Below are positions 45,007-56,918 of a stretch of 64,000 nucleotides of DNA, one piece after another. Numbering within the stretch: position 1 is the stretch's first letter; each line of letters starts with the position of its first letter. Source of the stretch: Siphonodentalium dalli (lineage: Eukaryota; Mollusca; Scaphopoda; Gadilida; Siphonodentaliidae); NCBI GenBank assembly GCA_032622095.1, contig CP136066.1, positions 99,099,319-99,163,318 on the forward strand. Direction: 5' to 3'. The translations under genes and the position numbers were made by a program. The notes beneath the pieces were generated by a model, which worked only from the letters and a program-made list of their open reading frames with translations, searched no databases and had not been told where the DNA came from.

Positions 45007-45582
45007 TTAAAGGGGTACTGTACGCCATTTTCATTAAATTTCCGGTGACAACAACGATCTAATATCGATAATATATAGAAACATAAGTAATTTGAGTCGA
45101 AGATGTATTCTGTAAACGCTCAGGTTAATAGGCTATCTTAAAATTTTATAATTTAAAAGTTAATAATTTGATATAAATTGAATTTATGACTGGAGCCATA
45201 AAATGGCGTCAATTAAATTACGAATTTGCGTAATCAAATAAAGTAAATGAGGGATACTGGCTTGTTAAACCGATCGCTTAAAATATTATGATGATATGGG
45301 GAGAACACTCAAGCCACTCACTGACTAGCGACGATACAATAACTTAAATCATTATATGGGACTAGTATGCCTATAATATAACTTTTATTTGATTCATTTG
45401 GTTGAAAACTGTACAAAAATTACTCGACAACGACAATTTGTATTTTTGCATTCCGGTAAATTTGTCATCCGTAACACTACTTCGTACTCAACAGACTTTC
45501 AAATAATGAAAAAAGTGTTACCTTATTCTTAGACTCGGAGACTATTGAAACCAACAACATTTGGCGTACAGTACCCCTTTAA
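45007..45582. mobile_element. TTAA-flanked miniature element, family T1, copy 2
   Basis: TTAAAGGGGTACTGTACG at the left and CGTACAGTACCCCTTTAA at the right. The interior is homologous to the reverse complement of 18585-19236 in its first 200 bp and then diverges. There is no transposase. Confidence 0.82.
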
Positions 45583-45799
45583 CGGTAAATATTGGTAAAG
45601 GAAAAAGCATTGATATATATAATATTCTGAAAATCATATTTAAAATAAAATATTTGAACTTATTACGCGATCGACAATGTTTGCCGACAAATCACTAACA
45701 GTTTTGTTTACATAACAATTGTTTCAACACGCAACATTTCATTATTTGAGAGCTATCAATATTTAACATAAGAACGCAATTTATCTGTTTCGGCATGAT

Positions 45800-46315
45800 C
45801 ATCTTGGTGTAGATCATGCCACTGAATCTCTATAATCTGGCTAACGCCCGTAGAGATCACATTCCATCAGTACAAAACCTGGGAACTTTTTGAAGTTGTG
45901 ACAGGGAACCTTATAAAGTCGAAAAAAATAACGCGGAGAATATATTTCTTAGTTATTATCTGCTCCTTAATTATGTACTTTGCTGTAGGCGAAGGTCCCA
46001 ACTCGAAATTAGATGATTTTTCTGTGACTTTTGTGAGTAGATATCGAAATAAACAATGAATTGATTACCTAGGAGAAATTCCATAATTCTAAAAGACGCA
46101 CAGCAAAATCGTAAAATTTACATTTGAAACCTTCACCTACAGTGAATTGCATTATTGAGCAACAGATAATAACTAATAAATATATCGCGCGTTATTTTTT
46201 CGATTAAGGTTCCCTGTCAAACTTCAAAAAGTTCCCTGGTTTTGTACTGGTTGAATATCTCCACGGGAGTTAGCCAGAGTATAGAGATTCATGGCATGAT
46301 CTAATCTTGTGGTGA
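45800..46315. mobile_element. Long inverted-repeat miniature element (GATCATGCC family), complete copy
   Basis: The left arm AGATCATGCCACTGAATCTC and on to GGCTAAC pairs with the right arm GTTAGCCAGAGTATAGAGAT then TCATGGCATGATCT. The inner blocks GGGAACTTTTTGAAG and CTTCAAAAAGTTCCC are also inverted. Partial copies lie at 58975-59884 (interrupted by a T2 element) and 6325-6500. Confidence 0.8.
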
Positions 46316-47054
46316 TGTTTTACAGACTTATAATTTTTTTGCTCATATACCCACTGCGAAAGCCGTTGACCCTTTTAAGTCCCTTATGGATAATCCAAAC
46401 TAGATGAAATCTAGTAATGAGATGAGATAATGTGCATATGTGTGAATGGTTTTTTTATGACAAAATCGATGAACATGTATATATTGGACTCTCGTCGAAT
46501 GACACCCTATATCCCCGACCCGTTGTTCAATAAAACTTAGTGCTTGTGGCTATTGTGTAATAGTCTGACTTTGTGATTTGTTATTTCCAGCCATGTTTTT
46601 TATTATTTGGTTTAATAAAATGTTAGACTTAAGAGTCTTTTTTGCGAATAAACCTATTTCACATGGGTGGTTGGGGCACCCATCTGTAACCACGCGACTG
46701 GATTAAATACAGTAGACCAGAAAAATATGCTTCGCGAAGAATAATTGGACGTGGCATGTCCGACCACGACGGTTGTTCTTAGCCTAATTTAATGAAATTA
46801 TCAAGCTTAATATATTTTCGATGACGAACATTTTGTGAAACTTACAAAACACCAACTCATAATTCTGGAGATTACCGCGGGAGCAGTTAAAATGATTTAA
46901 TGTGATTATCTGGGAGAAAACATGCACGTGCATCAAATTTAGATATTTTCACGAATCCATGATTGTGTTCGAATGCCCAAAACGAGCAACTATGACGGAG
47001 ACAACTGAAGATACCACGGGCAGATGCATGTAATAATAAAAACCGAGAGAACAT
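46316..47054. other. No gene or repeat recognised
   Basis: AT-rich intergenic sequence between two miniature elements. Frames are short and nothing matches a known domain. Confidence 0.5.
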
Positions 47055-47546
47055 TTAAAGGTACTCAATCCGTAAAGAGGGTCCCCATCTCAACAGATTC
47101 CAACAACAACAATCCGATCAGAGGGTCCTATATTACTATTTCTTTGGCTTTGGGGGTAAAAAATATTTGATTCTAGTCGAGGAACCCATCAAACAAAGCT
47201 CAGAGTTATTAGATATTGATTTTTGAAATTTGTTATGTTCTCGAGATGAGTACTAATAATTGCCGTCAATTTCGTATCCTGCTCGAGATTTAACACCAAA
47301 ACTCTATTCAAACAGACAAGGATGGATAACTCTAAAATCAAGTGGTAATAATAACGTAATTTTGCCTGAGCTGGGCCAGAAAGTATTCCCGATAATGAAA
47401 AATAATAGATTTCTAAAATCAATATCTAACAAATCTGAGCTTTGATGGGTGACGACTGACTTCCTCGACTCGAATAACATATTTTTGACCCCCGAAGCCA
47501 TTGAAATAGTAATTGAGAGGAGTTTTATCGGATTGGGTACCTTTAA
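47055..47546. mobile_element. TTAA-flanked miniature element, family T3, copy 1
   Basis: TTAAAGGTACTCAATCCG at the left and CGGATTGGGTACCTTTAA at the right. Long internal inverted repeats include TCGAGGAACCCATCAAA and the complement around GATGGGTGACGACTG. A second copy follows 168 bp downstream at 47715. Confidence 0.82.
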
Positions 47547-47714
47547 GCTACTGTATACTCGGCGTAGAGTATATTATCAGTATTATATAGTGACGACACA
47601 GAAATAACATTCTGTTTGTGTATACGGCGTGTTTGCATGGTACATGCATGTATTCTAATAATCTCGCCTGCCCCCACGTATATAATGTATATACCTATAT
47701 ACCATGGAAATATG

Positions 47715-48119
47715 TTAAAGGTACTCAATCCGATCAGAGGGTCCCCATATCATCACATTCCAACAACATTTTTTGAAATTCCGCTTCAGTTATCAGAATC
47801 AAATAATTGCCCAAAAATAATGAAAAGCACAATCAACTATAGTATAAAATTGCACAAAACCTGTTATTTATCAACATTTTGTTCAACGAAATTTTGCCGG
47901 TTTGTTAAATATCTGACACAAAAAGCACTTGATTTTAGAGTTATCCATCTTGACCGTCGTTTGGGCCACTTTAAATTAAAATCATAGATTTCAAACATCG
48001 ATATCTGATCACTCTGAGCTGTAATGGGTGGGTTCCTCGACTCGAATCAAATATGTTTTACCCCCCGAAGCCAAGGAAATAGTAATTTGCGAGCGTTATT
48101 TCGGATTGAGTACCTTTAA
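47715..48119. mobile_element. TTAA-flanked miniature element, family T3, copy 2
   Basis: TTAAAGGTACTCAATCCGAT at the left and CGGATTGAGTACCTTTAA at the right, matching the previous element, including GAGGGTCCCCAT near the left end and CCCGAAGCCAA near the right. It has no coding sequence. Confidence 0.8.
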
Positions 48120-48434
48120 ATGTTTCAATACTCGTGTTGTAATTTGAGTGACGAGAATAAAGCATTTATCGAAGAACAAATATTCTTAGAAGCCCTGATT
48201 TATATTTTAATTATGAAATAATATATGGTAACTACCATGGGAGAGATGCATCTGCATGTGAGGAAACCCAACACATTTTAAAAAGTGAAGTGCTGCATTG
48301 TTATGTTTCTTGAAACATATTTTATTTGCATACTATACAGAGGGGATTGGGGCACAATTTTTTGCAACTTATGAAGCCCCTCTCCCAACACAAAATAAGA
48401 ACAATCATGTAATCAAGATGACGCTACAAACGTA

Positions 48435-49572
48435 TGTGACCGTGCTATTTTATATACCAAATCAGTATATGCCTTTATTACATGCTACACATGTATACTA
48501 ACTAAGTTATTAAACCTAACTCACTAATATACATTTTATAGCCGCATTGTAATCATTTCATTCCGTGTACTTGGTTCATTCCATGTCGCGCTATTCCGTT
48601 CTGCACATTCCCCGTTTTCTAGTCTTATCGCTGATCTGTATTTTGCTATTTCCTATTTCTACTTTCGCCCAATATCTCATCCACTCTATTCTCTACCTTT
48701 TATTTACCGCCCAATCTGAGATCTAACTATCGGACACTGAGGTGTTTTAGCCAATTACAGGTAGGCTTATTTACCGCGCTTTCTCAGTCCGTATTTCGTC
48801 ACCAAGGTGTAAACATCGCTACATCGTATAACACTCTCAGTGTTATCCTAATTTCTTCATGCTCGAAGAATGTTTAATAAGTTTAAGAAGTAATACTATG
48901 TTATGACATCTGACCTATGCTTTCCAAAGGATGGTATGTAATATTTGTTATATGTTGTCACCCGTTATTATAGCTTGTATTTTAATAATATTGTCTTCGG
49001 TTTTGAAACTTTAGTGTTGTCACATTTGCATAAATATATTTGCCCCATAATGTATGGATGTTGGAAATCGCACGCTGCGTTCATAATCTACCTTTTATAC
49101 TAGCATGTAGGTTTTATTTCTAACTGTTCGTCACAGTTAGGATTGTGTCAAAATAGTTGTTTATATCGACAATAGGGAAGTTGGTTTTTGACACAATCAC
49201 ATTTCACATATTTATTAATATCCATACTGGATATTTATTCGGCAGCAACTACAACCTATGTATTTGTTCACCAGGGTCCTTTATTTCGTTGGATCTCTGG
49301 ATTGATGTCTGATGTTTGATGTTGTTGGAACTGGGAAGTCAAGCTGTCTGTGTAGATGTTATGTGATGTCATCCATATGTGTCTTGTGATGTTGGATTGT
49401 GTTCCGTTTGGTATTGCATGACGATGAGTATAGAATAAATATATGATGAAGACTTTTAAAGGTAGGCTCAGTTTACTATAGACCCTGCCAGATGATCAAG
49501 ACTCAGAGCCCCATAAATGTTTGTGATATAGCGACATGGTTCACTAAAGACCCACCCCTGTGCTCTACCACA
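48435..49572 (+). repeat. Left LTR of the gypsy element
   Basis: Begins TGTGACCGTGCTATTTTATA and ends GCTCTACCACA. The poly(A) signal AATAAA is at 49434-49439, so U3, R and U5 are all contained. No difference from the right LTR was seen when read side by side. Confidence 0.95.
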
Positions 49573-49573
49573 A

Positions 49574-49591
49574 TGGCGCCCACGTGTATAG
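49574..49591 (+). promoter_or_regulatory. Primer-binding site for reverse transcription
   Basis: TGGCGCCCACGTGTATAG, one base after the left LTR. The first eight bases complement a tRNA 3' end ...GGGCGCCA, as found in lysine tRNAs. The tRNA identity is a tentative inference because the match weakens after nine bases. Confidence 0.75.
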
Positions 49592-51845
49592 CTTTAATCT
49601 CTGAGTATAGTGTGGAACTTTGAAATTGGCGTGAAAATTGGAACTTGGTGAAATTTCGTGTTTTCGGTCTAAAAAAAAAAAATGACAATCAGGATTTCTG
49701 GAGATATTCAGCGTTGGAGTGGAAGAGACAATCAGATTTGAACAGCTTTATGCTAAAAAATGCATAAAAAACATAAATTCTGTTGAAAATTGATGAATTT
49801 TGTTGAAAATTTAAAATTTTCATGTTATTCAGTGAAATTTGTAAACACATTGTTTTGGTGTGGCTGTATTCCTTTAATATCATAATTATGTCTAAATTTT
49901 TGTATTGTCAGCTCTGTTTAGTCGTTTTTAGCGTTTGGGCAACGTCCAGGCATTAAATTCGATTTGTTACTCTGCCAATATATCGTGGTTCGGATTTTGG
50001 TAAATTGAAACCCGGTAAAGTTGTGTTTTCCGGATTTTGGTAGTCCGTGGTTTCGTTTCGTTTCAACTGGGTCACATTTTGGTCAGAACACAAAAATGTA
50101 AACAGTAACACGTGAGTTTGTTTTCAAATATTCTGATCAACTTTAGTAGCCTTTAAAGCTAATTATTAGCTTTTGTTTAGGTGTAGTTAGGTATATAATA
50201 TATCCGTCCAGCCACACATTATGTATTGTATGCTGTCAAAGTTTTTCTTTGACTAAAACATTGTCAAAGAAGTGACATTTGTTGTATTAAATGTTCCAGT
50301 ACTGAATGCATAGGCCAAATGTCAGCTTATAAATTGCAAGGGGAATATCATTGCATATTACCAGAGATTTTCTGAAACCGAAATTGGTTGAGAATATTTC
50401 AAATTTCTTGACATTCGGTCGTCACTTTTTTTGTGACGGTGTGATAAATACCTCCAACATTATGCAATGCAATTCTGACTTTGCATTAATAAGTTAGTAG
50501 TTTTCAGACCCGGTGTTGGACAAATTGTCCCAACTAGTTCTGGTATTACAAGCAGGTGTTGTCATCTTGGTTTGTTGATAGTCGTGACATGGTAAGTTGG
50601 TGTCGGAGTCTGCAGTTGTCGGAGTCTCAGGTTAACGGTGAGTCAACCCTGACCCCTCCCATGCCACACCCTCTTTCCCACTGAATTTTTTTTTTTTGTG
50701 AGCCGAGTACGCATCGCGCTTGCTTTCATCTCATTTCATCAGATAGGTGCATGAATTAAATTCTTCGCGACACTAATTAGGTGGAAGTTAACTTAACCAA
50801 ACTAATTAGTAGCAGTTGTCGGCAAGAAAACTTGCAAATTTTCAGCCAGTCCACACTTAGCATGCAAGCGGAAGTGAAATTTGTGTTCAAATTTTCAGAC
50901 GACGGTGAATTTATAGTGCGACAATAGGTGATTGTAAAAATCTTTATTGATTTTCAGTGACGGTGAATTGTGATTTGAGAATTTTGTAGTTGACGGTGGA
51001 GTATATAGCTCGAAAATAGGTGATTTTTCAGAGCAAGTTCGGAAAATAATTTTTCGAATCAACTTTCAGTTGACGGTGAATGTTAATATTCATTTGTGTT
51101 GTTGTGTCAACACGTGATTGATTATATTTCAGTTTTGTTGCCGGACGGCACAATTAACTTGAAATTAGGTGACTTATTGGTGACGTCGTGGAAAATTAAT
51201 TTATTTTTCCATTGTTGAGTTTGTAGTGTGTGATTGATCAGGTTAGATCTGACTTTGAAATTTTTTCAGTTGACGTCAGATAGCAAGCGGAAATAGGTGA
51301 CTTGAATATTTAATCGCAGATTAATTTTGAATTTTGATGCGATTTGTAGGTATTAGCTTGGTAGTTAAATTGTAGGTGACTTACAGTGTTCTGATTTACA
51401 GCAAACTTGAGAAATTTTTATTTTTCAGAAATTTTCTTACGTAGTTGGACTTGAGAATTTTTCTTGAATTAAATTTTTCCGCAGAATTTGTTTTTTTCCG
51501 CAGGTTTAATTACAAAATGAATTTTGTTTTTCAGTGATTTCTGAGTTAGTAGGCAGAAAATACTTAGGTTTTTCTGTATAAGTTTCAGCGCGTCGGTTTT
51601 TCAGATATTGAGTTTAGTCTATTTTCACTTGACGTTTTCAGCGTTCAGCAAGGTTTTACTTTGACCTTTACACTTAGTGATTTTTTTTCCCCGAATTCTC
51701 TTGTAGGTTTCGACTTGAATTATTTTTTATTTCAGTTAGTTAAAGCGACATTTGTTTTTTTTCAGAGATATTTCTTAGAATTTGTAGGTCGATCGTGGTT
51801 GAAATATTTTCAAATTTTTCCTAGCTATTTGCGAGTTAGTGAAAG
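49592..51845 (+). other. 2.3-kb untranslated leader with splice-site-like degenerate repeats
   Basis: No long frame exists between the primer-binding site and the Gag-Pol ATG. From about 50890 to 51630 the sequence repeats a loose pattern: a T-rich stretch ending TTTTCAG, then TTGACGGTGAAT or a variant, then ...AATAGGTGATT. Each unit looks like a small exon bounded by acceptor and donor consensus sites. No separate capsid frame was found here. Confidence 0.7.
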
Positions 51846-54800
51846 ATGGCGTCACAGATTTCAGAGGAAGTTATGTTGAAGATACAGGCTGAGATATTGG
51901 AATTGACAGTTCGGATAGAGGAGTTGAAGAGAAATAGTGAAAATAGTTACGATAATAATTACAGCAATGATGATTATTACAGAAATGATAATTATAACAG
52001 TGGTTATAACTCTTACTCCAGACAGCGTGCGCAGAGATATCGGAATAGGAATCACAGAATGCAGTATACGGAGAGAAGCGATAATGTTCATTATTTTCAG
52101 AAGGAGGCAAATAATGTTTCAGATGTGAGAAATGATTATAGTAATCCCACAAATGATAGGTTACAAGGAGAGTATGTATCTGGTAGATACACCGGATGTT
52201 GGAAATGTGGTGATTTGACGCATAAAGCGTTCGGTTGTAGGAAAGGTGGATACTATCGCTACTATGATAGAGATAAATATTTTCGTCCACAGGATAGATC
52301 CCGGAGATTTATTAACAAATCTCAATTTGTTAATGATTCCAGTAAGGAACATTGTATAAATGGAAATGCTACAGAGTCAGATATTACTGTTTCAGGTTAC
52401 AATACTAAGGCTCTTGTTGATACAGGTTCGACTTGCTCCACAATTTGCGAGCAATTTTACAGCACTTTCTTGAAACATATTCCTTTGCAGCCCTTGTCTG
52501 TTATACTTAATATAGAGTGTGCTGATGGCAAGAAACTTCCTTATCTTGGATATATTCAGTGTCCTATTACAGTTCCTTCTTTAGGACAAGATTCCGGCAA
52601 AGAGTTTATTTTTCTTGTAGTGCCAAACAGTTCTTATAACATGTCAGTACCAGTTTTGCTAGGAACTAATATTCTTTCAGAACTCATGCAGTTGTGCAAA
52701 GATGCACATGGTAACAGGTTTTTACAGAATGCAAACTTGTCATCATCTTGGTTTATGGCATTCAGATGCATGATTTCTAGAGAGAAAGAACTTGCTAAAC
52801 ACAACTTTGTTCTAGGTCATGTAAAGTCTGCTGAGAATACTCATGTTATTCTCCATCCTAATACTAAGAAAGTTGTTACTGGTTTTATTGATCATAAGAT
52901 TCCTTACCAACCCACATGTGCTATTTTGCAGCCTCTTCCAGATGATGAACGGTTCAAATTTTTAGAGATCGGTCCATATATTGTGAAATATGATTTCAAG
53001 AGCACTGATACTGTTGATGTTCACTTGTCAAATATTTCTTCTAGGACTATCAGTATAGCACCTAACTCTGTTATTTGTCAGGTACAGCCAGTCTCTGTTG
53101 AGCAAGATATTGAAACCTCCCCAGGTTCAGAGACTACCTCTTCATTTCTTGATAAAATGACTATTGATGTTTCTTCTCTTGATGATGTAAAGGATATATC
53201 TGTTGCATTGAATCTTATCAAAGAATTTTCAGATGTTTTTTCACAGCATGATCTTGACTTAGGTTTTTACAGTGCAGTTAAGCATAGGATCGACATGTAT
53301 GATTCTACGCCTTTCAAGGATCGTCCGAGACGTTTACCTCCAAGCATGATTGATGAAGTGAGAAATCATCTTCACCAGTTGTTAGCTGCCGGCATTATAC
53401 GCCGATCTCACAGTCCATATTCTTCTAATGTTGTTTTAGTTAGGAAGAAGGGTTCAAATGACCTTCGTATGTGTACAGATTTTAGAATTTTAAATAAACG
53501 CACTATTCCAGATAATTATGCACTCCCTAGGCCTGAAGACCTTTTTGATTACTTAGCAGGTGCCAAGTACTACTCAGTTCTCGATCTCAAATCTGGTTTT
53601 CATCAATTGGAAATTGCAGAGGAGCACAAAGAGAGAACAGCTTTTACTGTTGGAGGTCTAGGTTTCTATGAATATAATAGACTTGCATTTGGTTTGAACA
53701 ATAGTCCTTCTAGCTTTCAGAGAATGATGGAAGACTGCCTCGATGGTCTTAACAGGAAAATATGTAATATTTATGTTGATGACGTCATTGTATGGTCAAA
53801 ATCTGTTCCAGAGATGTTGGAGCGACTTAGACTTGTTTTTGACAGGCTCAGAGAATGTGGTTTGAAACTGGCTCCAGCAAAGTGTAAATTTTTCATGCGC
53901 CGTGTCTCATATGTAGGCCATGTAGTTTCAGAGAAAGGTATCGAGACAGATCCTGCGAAAGTTGACAAAATTGTCAACTGGCCAGTTCCCAAGAACTCTG
54001 ATCAATTGCGATCATTTCTTGGCTTTGCAGGATACTACAGAAAATATTGTCCTAATTTTTCCAGGATTGCTAAGCCCTTGACAGATTTACTTCCCCCTAC
54101 AAATACAAAGAAGCCAAAGAACAAGGTTAAATCCTCTTTTACAGGGAAATGGAAATGGGAGCATGAGCAGCAGTCTGCTTTTGATACTTTGAAAGATCGT
54201 CTTTCTAATCCCCCCATTTTAGGTTACCCCGATTACAGCAGGCCCTTTGAAGTCCATACTGATGCGTCCCTTCATGGTCTAGGTTGTGTCCTTTACCAAG
54301 AGATCGATGGCGTGAAGAGAGTTATTGCGTATGGCAGCCGAGGAACCACAGCAGCAGAAAAGAATTACCCGGCTCATAAGTTAGAATTTTTAGCTTTAAA
54401 GTGGGCAGTTACAGAAAAGTTTTATGACTATTTATATGGTAATTATTTTGTAGTGTATACTGATAACAATCCCTTAACTTATGTTTTAACTTCAGCCAAA
54501 TTAGATGCCACTGGACAGAGATGGTTATCAGCCTTAGGTTCTTTTAAATTTGATATTGTTTACAGACCCGGTAAATTTAATACCGATGCAGATGCCTTAT
54601 CCAGGTTGGATACACCTCCAGATATTATTACAAATGATTCAGTACAAGTTATTTGTAATTCATTACAGGTTCAGCAACCTTTTGTTGAAAGTTTATGTTG
54701 CAGCACTGATGTTTTAAATTCTATTCAAGATGATGTAGGCCATGATCTTGATGAAATGAATTATAGGGATTGGAGAAGATTGCAGGAAAGAGATGATGTA

Positions 54801-56918
54801 TTGTCCGTATGGTTATCAGCCGTGAGAAGAAATAGTTGCCCAAAGAGAAAGTCCCTTCCCCCTTCTAAGCTTCATTCAGCATTTTTAAGACATTTTTCTA
54901 AGCTTAGGTTGCAGCGAGGAGTTCTTTATAGAGAGTCCACTTTTAATGGTAAAACCACCACTCAGCTTGTTTTACCATATTCACAGATTACTTTTGTTCT
55001 TAAATCATTACATAATGATATAGGACATCCAGGTCGTGACAGAACAGTTTCACTTGTGAAAGAAAGGTTTTATTTTCCAGGTATCGACAGTGCTGTCGAT
55101 GATTGGATAAAATATTGTCATAGATGTATTCGAGTTAAAACTAATCCGAATTTCAGAGCCCCTTTAGTATCCATCACTACTTCTCAACCTCTTGAACTTG
55201 TTTGTATTGATTTTCTTACTCTTGATTGTTCTAAAGGTGGTTACCAATATGTTCTTGTTATGACAGATCATTTTACTAAATATGCACAGGCTTATCCTAC
55301 AAGGAACATGACTGCAAAGACTACTGCTGATGTATTGTTTAACAATTTCTTTATTCATTATGGTTATCCTCAACGTATTCATAGTGATCAAGGTGCTAAT
55401 TTTGAATCTCAACTTATTTCTGAACTTTGTCAGCTTTGCAGCATCAAGAAGTCCCGAACTACTCCTTATCATCCGATGGGGAATGGTGTTACAGAGCGAT
55501 TTAATCGCACACTTATTAGTATGTTAGGTACTCTTAATCCTGACCAGAAACATGACTGGAAATCACATATAGGTCCTCTTGTTCATGCTTACAATTGTAC
55601 TAGGCATGAAACTACTGGTTTTGCTCCTTTTCAGTTGATGTTCGGAAGAGAACCACGGTTACCTCTTGATGTTTTATTCGGTCTGAATAAACCTGATTCT
55701 GATCAAACTTCTTATTGTGATTATGTTTCAGATCTTAGACAAAGACTTTCTGATTCTTACAGATTAGCATCCAAATCTATGTCTGGTGCTCAGAGTAGTA
55801 ATGCCAAATATTATAATCGAAAGCTTCGTGGTGCAATTATACATGTAGGTGATAGAGTCTTAGTAAAGACATTAGCTTTCGAAGGCAGACATAAATTGGC
55901 AGATAAATATGATTCTGAAGTATACACTGTTAAATCTCAACCTAATTCTGACATTCCTGTTTTTAATTTAGAAGATGACAATGGAAAGCAAAGAACTTTA
56001 CATAGGAACCACTTGTTGCCTATTGGTTCTTTACCCTTTGACTTTCCAGATGACGACACAGCCCTTAAATCTCCTCTTGAACAGAGAGATGCTGATGCCC
56101 CAATTGTAGATCCTCTTTTCCCACCTGTACGGCCACCAGAGCCTAAGGTGCGGAAACGTCGTATTTCAGGTACTGGTAGTGTTACTTCACGTGATGAAGT
56201 TCGTGATAACCATATTAATGGTTCAGACCATATAGATGGTTCAGATGAAGAATCGGTGATATTGTTTGTTCCACAGGGCGTTGCAGGTATAAAATCTGCT
56301 CCTAATGCAGTGGACAGTTCAGCTCCATCTCGTCGGGGTGACGACTTTCCTGCGAGATTGGAAGCTGGTGGTATTTCTTCTTCCTGTGGTGACGACCGCA
56401 CTCAAATAGATGAGTTCAGGGAAGTTAGAACTGATGTCGGTGATGACAGTAATGTTGATATTTCAGCTACACAGGATTCGACAGGTCAACTTGAACTTCG
56501 TTCCACAGGTGATAGCAATGATGAGGCTGATGAGAATGATGATGAAGTTGTTGATATTGTCCGTGTACCTTTAGCATCTATTGCAGAAGATACTGTTGTT
56601 GTTGATGGTAATGTTGATGGTGCGAAAGCGAATGTTTCAGGTGATGATGGTGCCTCGAGTAATAGTCAGAGTGGAGATAGAGAAAGTATTTCTCTTTCAG
56701 ATTCCATACCAAAACCAGTACCTAGAAAATCTAGCAGAGCAAAGAAACCTCCATCATGGATGGGTGATTATATTTCAAAAAATATTCAACCCATTTCAGG
56801 TGGAAAAGATGAATATAATAAGAATCAGCTTTTGCGTAAGCTTATGGAAAATCAGATCTGCACCAAGGTAGCTCCAGATGTTCTTCAGTCCATTCTGAAG
56901 ACTATCTTGGATGAATAA
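51846..56918 (+). CDS. Gag-Pol polyprotein of the gypsy element (1690 aa)
   Basis: Domains in order: a short helical N-terminus (about 5-32); an Asn/Tyr/Arg-rich segment; one CCHC zinc knuckle CWKCGDLTHKAFGC (118-131); aspartic protease ALVDTGST (D192); reverse transcriptase with YYSVLDLKSGFHQLEI and catalytic YVDD (about 643-646); RNase H with EVHTDAS (about 804); integrase with an HHCC finger (H near 1055-1060, C near 1090-1093), DDE residues in CIDF (about 1119), IHSDQG (about 1180) and TERFNRT (about 1217), then a GPY-like module. A 300-residue acidic Ser/Asp-rich tail follows. There is no chromodomain. Only ~117 residues precede the knuckle, so the usual Gag capsid region is missing or highly reduced. 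The start ATG at 51846 is the first Met of the frame. Confidence 0.96.
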   Translation: MASQISEEVMLKIQAEILELTVRIEELKRNSENSYDNNYSNDDYYRNDNYNSGYNSYSRQRAQRYRNRNHRMQYTERSDNVHYFQKEANNVSDVRNDYSNPTNDRLQGEYVSGRYTGCWKCGDLTHKAFGCRKGGYYRYYDRDKYFRPQDRSRRFINKSQFVNDSSKEHCINGNATESDITVSGYNTKALVDTGSTCSTICEQFYSTFLKHIPLQPLSVILNIECADGKKLPYLGYIQCPITVPSLGQDSGKEFIFLVVPNSSYNMSVPVLLGTNILSELMQLCKDAHGNRFLQNANLSSSWFMAFRCMISREKELAKHNFVLGHVKSAENTHVILHPNTKKVVTGFIDHKIPYQPTCAILQPLPDDERFKFLEIGPYIVKYDFKSTDTVDVHLSNISSRTISIAPNSVICQVQPVSVEQDIETSPGSETTSSFLDKMTIDVSSLDDVKDISVALNLIKEFSDVFSQHDLDLGFYSAVKHRIDMYDSTPFKDRPRRLPPSMIDEVRNHLHQLLAAGIIRRSHSPYSSNVVLVRKKGSNDLRMCTDFRILNKRTIPDNYALPRPEDLFDYLAGAKYYSVLDLKSGFHQLEIAEEHKERTAFTVGGLGFYEYNRLAFGLNNSPSSFQRMMEDCLDGLNRKICNIYVDDVIVWSKSVPEMLERLRLVFDRLRECGLKLAPAKCKFFMRRVSYVGHVVSEKGIETDPAKVDKIVNWPVPKNSDQLRSFLGFAGYYRKYCPNFSRIAKPLTDLLPPTNTKKPKNKVKSSFTGKWKWEHEQQSAFDTLKDRLSNPPILGYPDYSRPFEVHTDASLHGLGCVLYQEIDGVKRVIAYGSRGTTAAEKNYPAHKLEFLALKWAVTEKFYDYLYGNYFVVYTDNNPLTYVLTSAKLDATGQRWLSALGSFKFDIVYRPGKFNTDADALSRLDTPPDIITNDSVQVICNSLQVQQPFVESLCCSTDVLNSIQDDVGHDLDEMNYRDWRRLQERDDVLSVWLSAVRRNSCPKRKSLPPSKLHSAFLRHFSKLRLQRGVLYRESTFNGKTTTQLVLPYSQITFVLKSLHNDIGHPGRDRTVSLVKERFYFPGIDSAVDDWIKYCHRCIRVKTNPNFRAPLVSITTSQPLELVCIDFLTLDCSKGGYQYVLVMTDHFTKYAQAYPTRNMTAKTTADVLFNNFFIHYGYPQRIHSDQGANFESQLISELCQLCSIKKSRTTPYHPMGNGVTERFNRTLISMLGTLNPDQKHDWKSHIGPLVHAYNCTRHETTGFAPFQLMFGREPRLPLDVLFGLNKPDSDQTSYCDYVSDLRQRLSDSYRLASKSMSGAQSSNAKYYNRKLRGAIIHVGDRVLVKTLAFEGRHKLADKYDSEVYTVKSQPNSDIPVFNLEDDNGKQRTLHRNHLLPIGSLPFDFPDDDTALKSPLEQRDADAPIVDPLFPPVRPPEPKVRKRRISGTGSVTSRDEVRDNHINGSDHIDGSDEESVILFVPQGVAGIKSAPNAVDSSAPSRRGDDFPARLEAGGISSSCGDDRTQIDEFREVRTDVGDDSNVDISATQDSTGQLELRSTGDSNDEADENDDEVVDIVRVPLASIAEDTVVVDGNVDGAKANVSGDDGASSNSQSGDRESISLSDSIPKPVPRKSSRAKKPPSWMGDYISKNIQPISGGKDEYNKNQLLRKLMENQICTKVAPDVLQSILKTILDE

